From Gracilibacillus massiliensis (GTDB lineage: Bacteria; Bacillota; Bacilli; Bacillales; Amphibacillaceae): 64,000 bases of DNA. Location of the stretch: positions 434,001 to 498,000 of the forward strand of contig NZ_CZRP01000011.1 of assembly GCF_001458115.1 (NCBI RefSeq), in the 5' to 3' direction. Position 1 is the first letter of the stretch. The number at the start of each line of letters is the position of its first letter. A program made the position numbers and the translations under genes. Shown in pieces: positions 1 to 9,141 of the stretch. The notes under the pieces were generated by a model, which did not search any database, had not been told where the DNA came from, and saw nothing but the letters and a program-made list of their open reading frames with translations.

Positions 1-90
1 GGAAAGGGAAGCGGGCAAGCCGGAGCGATTGTTACGCAGTTATAAAATCTCATAATGAACACCAGTGTTATGTCGCATAATTCTTTTTTT
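1..90 (-). repeat. Edge copy of the long structured repeat (outer arm)
   Basis: The first bases carry the motif AAGGGAAGCGGGCAAGCC followed by a GTTACGCAGTTAT flank and, on the other strand, AATTATGCGACATAAC. The same order occurs at the outer ends of the element near 17.5-19.0 kb. The rest of this copy lies outside the window. Confidence 0.7.
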
Positions 91-120
91 CGGAATTGTG
101 TATATTTGTTTTGTTTGTTG

Positions 121-1068
121 TTAATCATCAAGATTATTGATTTCAACTGTTTCGGTGTAGTTTGTTTGATTCACTTGTTCACCTTTTGAGAGGGCGAATA
201 GCTTCTCGATAATTAAATTCCCCCACTTTTCTTGGTTTTGAGATATGATGCTTGTTAATTGTCCATTCACCAAACCTTCTTTAATTAGTGGTAAGTCATC
301 AAATGTAACGGCAGTTTTATCCAAACCATGAGCTTTCCACACCGTAATAGCAGCAGGACCAGCAAGAGAATCGATGCCAACAAAACCGTCAAAGCTTGGA
401 TGATTTTCTACCATAGTTTCGATGTTGTCTAATGTAGAAGGTGCTGTGCCATCACTATATTCGATCGTTTCAATTGTTAATTTTGGATAGCTTTCAACAA
501 CTGTTTGCAGCCCTTCCATTCTTAATTTTAGGTTTTCCATCGTAGATAAGCCACTACTGACAATGATTGCCCCTTCATAATCGAGTAATTTAGCAATCGT
601 TTCCCCAATGTGAAGCCCAGCTAAATAATTATCCGTACCAATATACGTATATCGTTTGCTACTAGGTGCATCGGTATCAAAGCAAACTACTGGTATGCCT
701 TGATCAATGGCTTGATCGATTAATGGTGTAATCATTTCGGGATCAGTAGGTCCGATAGCTATACCATCCACCCCTTGTTCGATATATTTTTGAAGAAGAG
801 CGGCTTGATCTTCAGCAGATGCGATTTTCGGTGCATCAATTCGCACATTAATTCCTATTCTATGCGCTTCTTTTTGAGCCGTTTCTGTAATCTTTTCAAA
901 GAAGGGATGTGCAACAGGATAAATTATGGCAAAAGTTTGAGTATTTTCAGTTTGTGTATTCTCAGGTATAATCTGATCCACAGGATTGTTAGGATTAGAA
1001 TCCCAAAATATTAGAAACAAGCTAATGGTAAGTAAAACTATGACAAGTACAACACTCCATTTCTTCAT
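121..1068 (-). CDS. Membrane-anchored periplasmic-type sugar-binding protein, probable sensor subunit
   Basis: This 315-residue protein has one N-terminal hydrophobic segment (about residues 5-22) with no lipobox cysteine, so it is probably anchored by a transmembrane helix. It continues with a type-I periplasmic binding fold of the RbsB/YtfQ class (FAIIYPVAHPFF near 46, then GVDGIAIGPTD). It is the last gene of a minus-strand operon with a YesM-type kinase and a YesN-type regulator. That context fits an AraP-like extracellular sugar sensor (the AraPST system of Geobacillus) better than a transport subunit. The nearby importer has its own lipoprotein binding subunit. The ligand is inferred to be a pentose or hexose furanose. 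Family call firm, sensor role inferred. Confidence 0.8.
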   Translation of the reverse strand: MKKWSVVLVIVLLTISLFLIFWDSNPNNPVDQIIPENTQTENTQTFAIIYPVAHPFFEKITETAQKEAHRIGINVRIDAPKIASAEDQAALLQKYIEQGVDGIAIGPTDPEMITPLIDQAIDQGIPVVCFDTDAPSSKRYTYIGTDNYLAGLHIGETIAKLLDYEGAIIVSSGLSTMENLKLRMEGLQTVVESYPKLTIETIEYSDGTAPSTLDNIETMVENHPSFDGFVGIDSLAGPAAITVWKAHGLDKTAVTFDDLPLIKEGLVNGQLTSIISQNQEKWGNLIIEKLFALSKGEQVNQTNYTETVEINNLDD

Positions 1069-1096
1069 GGCAATCCCTCATTTTATAACGAACGTA

Positions 1097-2596
1097 TTAT
1101 AATGTACTAGCTGAGTATTGGTTCGTTAACTGGTTTTTGTATTCTTTAGTGGTCATTCCTGTTATTTTTTTGAAAATATGGCAAAAGTAATGAGAATCAT
1201 TATATCCTACCTTATAAGCTATTTCATACGTCTTGTCGTTGGTCAATTCCAATAATTCTTTCGCCTTCTCAATTCTTGCTTTTGTTAAATATTCCGTAAT
1301 GGTTTGTTTCATCTCTTTACTAAAAATATTACTGAGATAGGAAGCACTTATATTTACTTCGAGCGCAATTTGTTGAAGAGATAAACTGGATTCGTGATAA
1401 CGCTCTGAAACCACTTGTTTTACTTGTTGAATTACTTTTGCATATTTACCAGTATCTTTGCGCGAAAAAAGCGGGAGTAGCATATTATTCATATAATCAA
1501 CTATTTGTTCTGTCGACTGTACTTTATAAATACCTTCTTCTACTTGTTGAATCATTTTAACGCAATCATCGTCGTATTGGTCTGTTTCTTCGATATGATG
1601 TTTAATAGTTATCGTGAAATCTAATAAAAAATAATAAATAAGTACATTAGATCGTTCTTTTTTATTTAAAATGAATTCCGAATAATGTTGAACGAACCTG
1701 CTGACTTGATTTAATTGCCCAAATTTCAAAAAATGAATTAATTTACGTCGGTCTGCTGCTCTCATTAAATCTTGGTAGATATCATCATTTTCATGAAGAA
1801 ACATTGTTGAAGTATACGATTGAATCGCGCGACTGTAACTGTATGCTTCTATCGCATTTTCATACGATAGTGTAATATGTTCGGTTCTCGTTTCAATCGA
1901 CCCAATACCAAATACTGTAGTGGACAACGATTCACGTAGTTGATTGATTAGTTTAATGAGCATATGTTCAACATCATGTTTTAAGATGACAATCCATTTT
2001 GTTTCTTTAACAAAAAATAAAGCCTGATCGTTTTGTAATAATGTTGCTAGATGTTTTGTTTCTTCGCCATATTCTACTACTAAGACTGTATAACAACTAG
2101 CCATCAAGTCAATCTGTAATGCTTTAGCTTGATGTGAGATTTCTTCTGTTGACAAAGAACCTTTGCATAAATGATCATACAGTTCCTCTTTTGTATCAAT
2201 TTTTGCATAGTGTACAGGTTGTGCCTCCATTTCTTTTTTTACTTTACGCAATATCGTTAGTAAATCCTGACTGCTGACAGGCTTCAGGCAATATTCTTCT
2301 ACTTGTAGGCGGATAGCTTGTTGGGCATATTCGAATTCATCATGGCCGCTTAGAATAATAATCTTTATGTTCGGCATTTTTTCTTTAATGATTTTTGATA
2401 AGGTTAATCCATCCATAAAAGGCATTTTAATATCTGTTATCACAATATCTGGTTGGTGTTTTTCGATAAGAGGTAAGGCCATTTCTCCATCTGAAGCATC
2501 GCCACAATAGCTAAATCCTTCTTTTTCCCATTCGATTTTCTGGGCAATTCCTCTTCTTATAACTGCTTCATCATCTACTAAAAATATCTTTTTCAT
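1097..2596 (-). CDS. YesN-type response regulator with AraC DNA-binding domain
   Basis: This 499-residue protein begins with a receiver domain (acidic pair D8-D9, phospho-acceptor D55 in ITDIKMP). A long middle region follows, and it ends in an AraC-type double helix-turn-helix (about residues 395-490, with ASYLSNIFSKEMKQTITEYL and the YNDSHYFCHIFKKITG motif). The start ATG overlaps the kinase stop by four bases, indicating translational coupling. It is expected to be phosphorylated by the upstream kinase and to activate the divergent sugar import operon. Among AraC-linked regulators the length and layout are typical of YesN/AraT. Confidence 0.9.
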   Translation of the reverse strand: MKKIFLVDDEAVIRRGIAQKIEWEKEGFSYCGDASDGEMALPLIEKHQPDIVITDIKMPFMDGLTLSKIIKEKMPNIKIIILSGHDEFEYAQQAIRLQVEEYCLKPVSSQDLLTILRKVKKEMEAQPVHYAKIDTKEELYDHLCKGSLSTEEISHQAKALQIDLMASCYTVLVVEYGEETKHLATLLQNDQALFFVKETKWIVILKHDVEHMLIKLINQLRESLSTTVFGIGSIETRTEHITLSYENAIEAYSYSRAIQSYTSTMFLHENDDIYQDLMRAADRRKLIHFLKFGQLNQVSRFVQHYSEFILNKKERSNVLIYYFLLDFTITIKHHIEETDQYDDDCVKMIQQVEEGIYKVQSTEQIVDYMNNMLLPLFSRKDTGKYAKVIQQVKQVVSERYHESSLSLQQIALEVNISASYLSNIFSKEMKQTITEYLTKARIEKAKELLELTNDKTYEIAYKVGYNDSHYFCHIFKKITGMTTKEYKNQLTNQYSASTL

Positions 2597-4350
2597 TTTC
2601 TTCCCCCCGATTTTGGAATCGTAATCGTTACTCTTGTGCCTGAACCTTTCCAGCTATTTATCTTTAGACCGTAATCTTTCCCATAATATAATTGTATTCG
2701 TTGCTGCACATTTATAAGTCCAAAACCATTTTTTGCTTCTGGTAAAACCTCACCAGTGAGGAGATGGTCTCTTAATTCTTGTAATCGTTCTTCATCCATT
2801 CCAATCCCATTATCAATCACGTCAAAACGTATGCAATTCTCTTCATCTATCCCGCCGTTGATCCGTAGAAAACCCTGACCCCGTTTGTTTTTAATCCCAT
2901 GATAAATCGCATTTTCAACGACTGGTTGTAACAATAATTTTAGAATATGATAGCGTAATATATTGGAATCAATTTGAACAGATACATCTAATATGTCTTC
3001 GTATCTTGTTTTTTGAATATATAAATAACTTTCAATATGAGCGATCTCATCTGCAATCGTAATCCAATCCTTCCCTTTATTAAGTGAGATTCGGCTGTAT
3101 TGTGATAACGCTTTGGTAAGTTCGATTACAGATTGATGTTCCTTTGCTTCTGCCAGCCAAATAATAGTATCTAATGTGTTATATAAAAAGTGTGGATTAA
3201 TTTGTGCCTGCATTGTTCGAAATTCGGCTGCTTTCAATTTTTTTTCTTCTTCAATACTAAGGTCTAACAGTGACTTGATTTTAACAATCATTTGATTGAA
3301 GCTATCACCTAATGTAGCAATCTCATCTTCACCAACAGGTATTACCTTTGCTTCCAAGTTACCTTGTGCAGCTTGTTGCATTTTATCTTTAAGTAAGCGG
3401 ATTGGTCGTATCAATCGATTGGAAATGAACATATACAAACCAATAATGAAAATAATACTACTAATAACGGCTAACACGATTAACGTTCGAATGTCATTAC
3501 TGTCTTTCATAATTTCTTTAATAGGTGCTTGGCCGATCACTTTCCAGTTGGTCATTTTGGTAGTCTCATATACATAAAACATGTCATCGCTAGTATAATA
3601 ACCTTGTTCCTTATCATTCATTTGACTCATGTCAATATATACAGGCTGATCTTTGTTTCTATCCTTCTGTTGGAAAAAGATATCACGGTCTTCCGACGAA
3701 ATGTAAAAGGAACTATTATCAGTGTCTGTTAATGATTTATTGGCTAAGATCGATGTTATCGTAGAAGCATCAATTGTGATTTTCATCGTACCTATAACTG
3801 CTTCCGTAATATCCCATACAATGGCATTGGTTATTTCTAAGGTAGGAAAACCGTCCTGATAGGTAATTTCCATTTGAGCCTGGCTCGGATCCTCACTAAA
3901 TAATGCATGTAACTGCTCATCGTTTTTTGTAACCTCTCTTTGATAGACTCCACGTTTATCGCTTATTGTTTTTCCTGTAAGATTCATAATTTCTATATCA
4001 AAAATATGCTCTCCTGAAAGATAACTTCTTTGATAAAAATCAAACAAACTTAATATTTCTTTAGCTTCATCATATGTTTCTTCTTGATGCAATAGAAACT
4101 GAACAGTACTTTGTTGTTTGCCAATTTCATTAAAACGATGAATATCTTGAAATAAAACATCAATCTCGCGTGTTATTTGGCTATTTTTAATTTGTGCTAG
4201 ACTATAAGCTCTTTCTGAAATGATATTGGCAGATTTGTTGTAAGATATAAAACCTATAAATATCAATGGAAAAACGGTTAAAAGTACAAACATGACAAGC
4301 ATTTTTGTACGTAAGCTTTTGTCTAACCACGTGAACCAGTTCCATTGCAT
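2593..4350 (-). CDS. YesM-type sensor histidine kinase
   Basis: The protein has two membrane helices (about residues 17-38 and 288-310) flanking an extracellular sensor of roughly 250 residues. A HAMP domain follows, then a His_kinase domain with QAQINPHFLYNTLD and an ATPase domain with DNGIGMD and the NGFGLINVQQRI box. An ATG at 4362 is in frame, but the AAGG lies one base before it. The ATG at 4350 has GGTGG at good distance, so I start there (585 residues). It pairs with the overlapping response regulator and probably reads ligand occupancy from the sugar-binding protein encoded downstream and the HAMP protein encoded upstream. Confidence 0.88.
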   Translation of the reverse strand: MQWNWFTWLDKSLRTKMLVMFVLLTVFPLIFIGFISYNKSANIISERAYSLAQIKNSQITREIDVLFQDIHRFNEIGKQQSTVQFLLHQEETYDEAKEILSLFDFYQRSYLSGEHIFDIEIMNLTGKTISDKRGVYQREVTKNDEQLHALFSEDPSQAQMEITYQDGFPTLEITNAIVWDITEAVIGTMKITIDASTITSILANKSLTDTDNSSFYISSEDRDIFFQQKDRNKDQPVYIDMSQMNDKEQGYYTSDDMFYVYETTKMTNWKVIGQAPIKEIMKDSNDIRTLIVLAVISSIIFIIGLYMFISNRLIRPIRLLKDKMQQAAQGNLEAKVIPVGEDEIATLGDSFNQMIVKIKSLLDLSIEEEKKLKAAEFRTMQAQINPHFLYNTLDTIIWLAEAKEHQSVIELTKALSQYSRISLNKGKDWITIADEIAHIESYLYIQKTRYEDILDVSVQIDSNILRYHILKLLLQPVVENAIYHGIKNKRGQGFLRINGGIDEENCIRFDVIDNGIGMDEERLQELRDHLLTGEVLPEAKNGFGLINVQQRIQLYYGKDYGLKINSWKGSGTRVTITIPKSGGRK

Positions 4351-4405
4351 GTTGCCACCCATCCTTCATCACGGTGTAATTGTTCGTAAAACATAATAGG
4401 AACTT

Positions 4406-5650
4406 TTACATTTGAAATTGTTTTAATTGATTTTGTAGTTGATCTACATAAATAAGTTGTTTTTCAGAGATTTCTGCAATTTCTTCTATAGTTGTAAGCT
4501 GTTCCTCACCTAAACCCCCGATAATTTCCATGTTTCGGAAACACTTTTTAACTTGTTCATTACATTCGCCGATATTATTTTGTAATTGTTTCATCATTCT
4601 AATAGAAGTATGAGTATTTTCTTGGAAGTGATCTTGCTGATTGGATAACCCGGATTCAAGGAAGTGCTGTTGCAATGATAGTTGTTCCATTAATTGTTTA
4701 CTATGTTGTTGCAGCCATTCGATTTGGAGTTTTTGCTTTTGAAGGTCTTTGATGATGGTTTGGCTAGTGGCTGTCATTTGTTCACCAGCAGATAAGTTTT
4801 CTTCCGTACTTTTATGAATGTAATGTGATGTCTGAATGATTTCATTACTCGTTTGGTGTACTTGGCTTATGATATGTTTCAAATAATTCGTCATTACGTG
4901 AAATGCATTGTAGAGATCATCAATTTCATTCATGGCTATAATTGGCTTGATCGGTTCCGCCAAATTTCCTTTTGCGATTTCTCTTGCATGTCTATGTAAT
5001 AAGTAAATTGGTTTTAACATAAATTTCGATGCCGTCCAGATGACTAAGAACGTAATCACCACTAGAAAAATATATACCATGATACTTATACGTATATCTC
5101 GATTGATTTTATCTTTGATGGCCTCTTTTTGGTTCTCACTTTCTGCAAGTGTTTCCTGTAATAAGGTTTGGACATGTTCATTTATTAATCCAGATGCAAT
5201 ACCGATATATTCTTGGGTAATGTACTTCTCTTCAGCAGGGGCATTTGTTTTAATTTGATTTCCCAAGCGATCGATATACTCAGTTGTTGTGCCAATCACT
5301 GTTCGGACTTCTGTTATTTCTTTTGTAAAAGGTTTTGCTGTTTCTTTACTTTCCACCGTATTAAGATGTTCTTCCATTTGAGCTAAAATCTGATATTGCT
5401 TGCCATCTTCGAAATATACTTTTCCATAAACGATATCACGAATCTCTTCTTCTAATTGATCTCTTAATTCTCCATGAATGGAATTGGTAAGATGGATGGT
5501 TTCTGTCATTTCATTATATTGCTTAATATAACTAAAAAAGAAAAAAAGCTGTACTAATTGAATAAGACCAAACCATAAAAAAAGTAGAACAAATACAAAC
5601 AAAAACTTAGAGCGAATCGGCAATTTTCGAAATCTTGAAAACGCATTCAT
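4406..5650 (-). CDS. HAMP-domain membrane protein resembling a chemoreceptor without signalling tip
   Basis: This 414-residue protein has a transmembrane helix near residues 17-39, an extracellular helical sensor of about 150 residues, a second helix near 188-208 and a HAMP domain to about 262. A long cytoplasmic coiled coil follows (SAGEQMTATSQTIIKDL onward). The topology is that of a methyl-accepting receptor, yet the conserved hairpin tip ([13 protein letters not shown]-type) is missing and the protein simply ends. There is also no kinase or output domain. It is the first gene of the sensor operon, upstream of the YesM-type kinase, so it may be an extra signalling subunit. That role is inferred. 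Confidence 0.75.
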   Translation of the reverse strand: MNAFSRFRKLPIRSKFLFVFVLLFLWFGLIQLVQLFFFFSYIKQYNEMTETIHLTNSIHGELRDQLEEEIRDIVYGKVYFEDGKQYQILAQMEEHLNTVESKETAKPFTKEITEVRTVIGTTTEYIDRLGNQIKTNAPAEEKYITQEYIGIASGLINEHVQTLLQETLAESENQKEAIKDKINRDIRISIMVYIFLVVITFLVIWTASKFMLKPIYLLHRHAREIAKGNLAEPIKPIIAMNEIDDLYNAFHVMTNYLKHIISQVHQTSNEIIQTSHYIHKSTEENLSAGEQMTATSQTIIKDLQKQKLQIEWLQQHSKQLMEQLSLQQHFLESGLSNQQDHFQENTHTSIRMMKQLQNNIGECNEQVKKCFRNMEIIGGLGEEQLTTIEEIAEISEKQLIYVDQLQNQLKQFQM

Positions 5651-5846
5651 TATTATTTGCTCCTAACTGCGTGAAATATGATACGCTCATCTCGTATCTT
5701 CTATTCTAACTTATAAGAATAAGTTTCTATAGTCTATTTTAAATATTTTAAAAAAAATTACAATTATTACTTAAAAAATTACACTGTTATCTATAAATTT
5801 GATAAATAATTAATTTTTTTCAAAAAATATTCTATTACAAAGATGA

Positions 5847-5860
5847 TGAAAGCGTTTTAG
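5847..5860 (+). promoter_or_regulatory. Candidate cre (CcpA) site upstream of the furanose importer
   Basis: TGAAAGCGTTTTAG matches the catabolite-responsive consensus TGWNANCGNTNWCA at all but the last two positions. It lies about 50 bases before the importer start, in the divergent region between the sensor and transport operons. Carbon-catabolite control of a sugar uptake operon would be expected. Confidence 0.5.
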
Positions 5861-5912
5861 AATGAGAACATACCAATTAAATTTGGTAAAGAAAAAGGGA
5901 GGTTATACGAAC

Positions 5913-6998
5913 ATGAAGAAATTTTTAGCAAGTAAAGGAATATTGGTCTTACTATTAGGTCTGTTATTATTACTGGCTGCATGCGGATCATCAGAAGAAA
6001 GCAGTAACGAGGAGCCAGCAGCAGATGACACCCCAGAGCAAACAGAAGAGGAAAATGAGACAGAAGAAACAGAAACCGAAACGGAAACAGAGGAAGAAGG
6101 TAATGGAGAAGCTGGTGAAAAATTAGTGATTGGTTTTTCACAAGTAGGTGCTGAAAGTGAATGGCGTACAGCAAATACGAAATCGATTCAAGACGCAATC
6201 ACCGATGCAGGTCATGAACTGAAATTCTCTGATGCTCAACAGAAGCAAGAAAATCAAATTAAAGCGATTCGTTCTTTTATAACACAGAAAGTGGATGCGA
6301 TTGTATTCTCACCAGTGGTTGAAACTGGTTTTGAAACTGTATTACAAGAAGCAAAAGACGCAGATATTCCTGTTTTCTTAGCAGATCGATCCGTAGACAT
6401 TGAAGATGATTCATTATGGACAACATTCTTAGGTTCTGATTTTGTTGAGGAAGGTCGTAAAGCTGGAAATTGGTTAGTAGAAGAGATGGCTGATGAAGAA
6501 GGACCAGTAAATATTGTTGAATTACAAGGTACCGTTGGTTCAGCTCCAGCAATTGATCGTAAAGAAGGTTTTGAAGAAATTATTGGTTCAGAAGATAAAT
6601 TCGAAATTATTAAATCTCAAACTGGTGACTTTACAAGAGCGAAAGGTAAAGAGGTTATGGAAGCGTTTTTGAAGTCTGATGGAGAAAATATTGATGTCTT
6701 ATATGCTCACAATGACGATATGGCGATCGGTGCGATTCAAGCCATTGAAGAATATGGATTAAAGCCAGGTGAAGATATCACAATCATTGGTGTCGATGCG
6801 GTAAGAGGTGCATTTGAAGCAATGGCTGATGGAAAAATGAATGTTACGATCGAGTGTAATCCATTATTCGGTCCACAATTAGTAGACTTAATTGAGCAGC
6901 ATTTTGCTGGTGAAGAACTAGAGAAACGAATTGCTGTTGAGGAAAGCATGTACACAATGGATCAAGCAGAAGAATTATTACCAACGCGTGAATATTAA
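5913..6998 (+). CDS. ytfQ: Furanose-sugar ABC transporter substrate-binding lipoprotein (YtfQ-type)
   Basis: I chose the ATG at 5913 because AGGGAGG lies at proper spacing and it begins a lipoprotein signal (MKKFLASKG, lipobox LAAC). An upstream in-frame ATG lacks both. The mature 340-odd residues start with an acidic Glu/Thr linker and then a type-I periplasmic binding fold. VIGFSQVGAESEWRTANTKS, QKQENQIKAIRSF, VELQGTVGSAPAIDRK and YAHNDDMAIGAIQA are close to E. coli YtfQ, the galactofuranose-binding protein. First gene of the importer operon. The exact sugar (galactofuranose or arabinofuranose) cannot be read from sequence. Confidence 0.9.
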   Translation: MKKFLASKGILVLLLGLLLLLAACGSSEESSNEEPAADDTPEQTEEENETEETETETETEEEGNGEAGEKLVIGFSQVGAESEWRTANTKSIQDAITDAGHELKFSDAQQKQENQIKAIRSFITQKVDAIVFSPVVETGFETVLQEAKDADIPVFLADRSVDIEDDSLWTTFLGSDFVEEGRKAGNWLVEEMADEEGPVNIVELQGTVGSAPAIDRKEGFEEIIGSEDKFEIIKSQTGDFTRAKGKEVMEAFLKSDGENIDVLYAHNDDMAIGAIQAIEEYGLKPGEDITIIGVDAVRGAFEAMADGKMNVTIECNPLFGPQLVDLIEQHFAGEELEKRIAVEESMYTMDQAEELLPTREY

Positions 6999-7026
6999 TT
7001 AAAAGAGACAAAGCAAACAGTAAGAG

Positions 7027-7053
7027 GCTGGGACACAACATCCATGTCCCAGC
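7027..7053 (+). terminator. Hairpin after the binding-protein gene
   Basis: GCTGGGACA at 7027-7035 pairs perfectly with TGTCCCAGC at 7045-7053 around a nine-base loop, about 30 bases after the stop codon. No T-run follows, so it may weaken read-through or protect the upstream mRNA rather than fully terminate. That would explain more binding protein than ATPase/permease. Confidence 0.5.
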
Positions 7054-7114
7054 TAAAGACAAATGATCAAAAATAATGAACATATGATAGAAAATGTTTA
7101 ATGTGGTTATTTTG

Positions 7115-7590
7115 AAATTATTATTCTGCTTAGCAGTCGCTGCGGCTGCCCGCTTCCCTTTTACCACGGGCACAAGTGCAACATCTACTCAAGCAAGCTT
7201 TCGTAGTGTTTTCTATGCAGTGGGGATTTCTCCTCAGCTAACTTTGGTAAGCAAAATCCGCTTACCAAAGTGGATCTTCGGATAAAACGTTCCCACAGGA
7301 GTTGAAGCGGGCGGCCTTCGCTATAATGATACTCTACAATGTTTGTAACAGTTGAATTTTGACACATCTAAAAAAATCACAATTAATACTAAGATGATAA
7401 AACTTTTATTATACCACTTACATGCATTGTAGAAGTTAATTTAGCGCAGGCGTCCACTTCGACTCCTAAGGGATCAGTGCGATCTGAAGATCCACTTTGC
7501 AAAGTGCTCTTCTTTGCAAAGTTAGCTGAAGACGCGCCCCTTGGAAAGCGAAGTGGGCAAGCCGGAGCGGTTGTTACGTATTCATATCAT
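7115..7590. repeat. Structured inverted-pair repeat element, copy 1
   Basis: A forward arm (about 7115-7340) and a reverse arm (about 7440-7590) face each other across about 100 AT-rich bases. Each arm folds as a nested hairpin. The innermost stem is ACTTTGGTAAGC/GCTTACCAAAGT in the forward arm and ACTTTGCAAAG/CTTTGCAAAGT in the reverse arm. Outer stems are GCCCGCTTC/GAAGCGGGC and, in the reverse arm, CCACTTCG/CGAAGTGG. The inner stem is always bordered by AGCTA on one side and GGATCTTC on the other. The element sits between ytfQ and ytfR and would be transcribed with the operon. No coding potential seen. Confidence 0.8.
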
Positions 7591-7628
7591 TCAAAATTAC
7601 CACTTTGCAAAAAAAGGAGGTAATCAAG

Positions 7629-9140
7629 TTGCCTGAACAACAACCACGATTAGTCATGGAGAATATCGTGAAAGAATTTCCCGGTGTTAAAGCTTTATCA
7701 GATGTACAACTATCACTTTATCCTGGAGAAGTGCATGCCTTAATGGGGGAAAATGGTGCAGGAAAATCTACTTTAATTAAAGTGCTAACAGGTGTTTATT
7801 CTATTGATCAGGGCAGTGTCGTCATGGATGGCAAAACAGTCCATATTAAAAATCCCCAGGATGCCCAAGAGCACGGGATTAGTACCGTGTATCAGGAAGT
7901 AAACCTATGTACCAATCTCTCCGTTACCGAAAATATCTTTATTGGAAGAGAAATCAAAAAACACGGGCGTTTAGCCTGGAAGGAAATGCATAGTCGTGCA
8001 AAAGATTTGCTCGAAAGTTTGCAATTAAACATAGATGTAACAAAGCTATTATCTAATTATTCTGTGGCGATTCAGCAGATGGTTGCTATTGCACGTGCCC
8101 TTAATGTCTCTGCTAAAATCCTCATTCTGGATGAGCCTACTTCAAGTCTTGATCGTGATGAAGTAAAACAATTATTTTCAGTTATAAGGAATTTAAAAAA
8201 AGACGGTTTAGCAATCGTTTTTGTTAGTCACTTTTTAGATCAGATATATGAAATTACTGATCGTCTAACCGTTTTGAGAAATGGTGAATGGATCGGTGAA
8301 TATATGACCAAAGATATCGAGCGCATGGATCTTGTGTCCAAGATGATAGGCAAGGAATTGGAAGAGCTTGAAAATGTTTCGAAAAATATTACCAAACAAG
8401 TAAGAGAAAAAGAAACATTTCTAAAAGCAGATGAAATCGGTTTAAAAGGGAAAATTCAACCATTTAATTTCGAATTAAATAAAGGGGAAATAGTAGGGTT
8501 TGCTGGATTATTAGGCTCAGGCCGAACAGAAGTTGCTAGACTTTTATTTGGTGCTGATAAAGCAGACCAGGGATCTATCTCAGTCAATGGAAAGAAAGTA
8601 CATTTCTCTTCACCAAGACAAGCGATTTTAAATAATATTGGTTTTTGTTCTGAGGACCGTAAAGCGGAAGGTATTATCCCGGAATTGACAGTTAGGGAAA
8701 ATATTATTCTAGCTATTCAAAGTGTTAATGGTTGGTTTCGTTATTTATCAAAAACGAAGCAATCCAAAATTGCGGATGAATATATAGAACTTTTAAATAT
8801 CAATCCAGCCAACCCAGAACAATTAATCAAGAATTTAAGTGGTGGAAATCAGCAAAAAGTAATGTTGGCAAGATGGTTAGTCACGGATCCAGAATTACTG
8901 ATTTTAGATGAGCCAACACGTGGAATTGATATTGGAGCAAAAACAGAAATTATGAAGTTAATGACAGAATTAAGTCAGAAAAATAAAGCCATTTTATTTA
9001 TTTCTTCTGAACTAGAAGAGATTTTGCGAACCAGTCATCGGATAGCTGTTCTAAGAGATCGAAAGAAAGTATCGGAGTATCAAAACCAAAAAGATTTAAC
9101 ACAGCAAGAATTAATGAAAGAAATGGCCGGAGGAATGTGA
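7629..9140 (+). CDS. ytfR: Furanose-sugar ABC transporter ATP-binding protein (YtfR-type)
   Basis: Two fused ATPase modules. The first has Walker A GENGAGKST, a degenerate signature (LSNYSVAIQQM) and Walker B ILILDEPTSSLD. The second has a degenerate Walker A (GLLGSGRTE), a good signature LSGGNQQK and LLILDEPTRGID. This asymmetry is normal for the monosaccharide CUT2 class (RbsA, AraG, YtfR). The start is TTG at 7629, eight bases after AGGAGG; a TTG at 7605 precedes that site and is unlikely. About 503 residues. It powers the two permeases encoded immediately downstream. Confidence 0.92.
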   Translation: MPEQQPRLVMENIVKEFPGVKALSDVQLSLYPGEVHALMGENGAGKSTLIKVLTGVYSIDQGSVVMDGKTVHIKNPQDAQEHGISTVYQEVNLCTNLSVTENIFIGREIKKHGRLAWKEMHSRAKDLLESLQLNIDVTKLLSNYSVAIQQMVAIARALNVSAKILILDEPTSSLDRDEVKQLFSVIRNLKKDGLAIVFVSHFLDQIYEITDRLTVLRNGEWIGEYMTKDIERMDLVSKMIGKELEELENVSKNITKQVREKETFLKADEIGLKGKIQPFNFELNKGEIVGFAGLLGSGRTEVARLLFGADKADQGSISVNGKKVHFSSPRQAILNNIGFCSEDRKAEGIIPELTVRENIILAIQSVNGWFRYLSKTKQSKIADEYIELLNINPANPEQLIKNLSGGNQQKVMLARWLVTDPELLILDEPTRGIDIGAKTEIMKLMTELSQKNKAILFISSELEEILRTSHRIAVLRDRKKVSEYQNQKDLTQQELMKEMAGGM

Positions 9141-9141
9141 T

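Noticed and set aside
121-1068. Transport subunit role for the membrane-anchored sugar-binding protein
   Set aside because: The importer already encodes a lipoprotein binding subunit and this gene is in the sensor operon; kept as sensor.
5799-5833. SigA promoter TTGATA/TATTCT before the importer
   Set aside because: The spacer would be 23 bases, too long to support it.
7094-7367. Small ORFs over the repeat arms near 7.1-7.4 kb and 18.7-18.9 kb
   Set aside because: They are read from the structured repeat, have similar counterparts only because the repeat recurs, and lack start sites.
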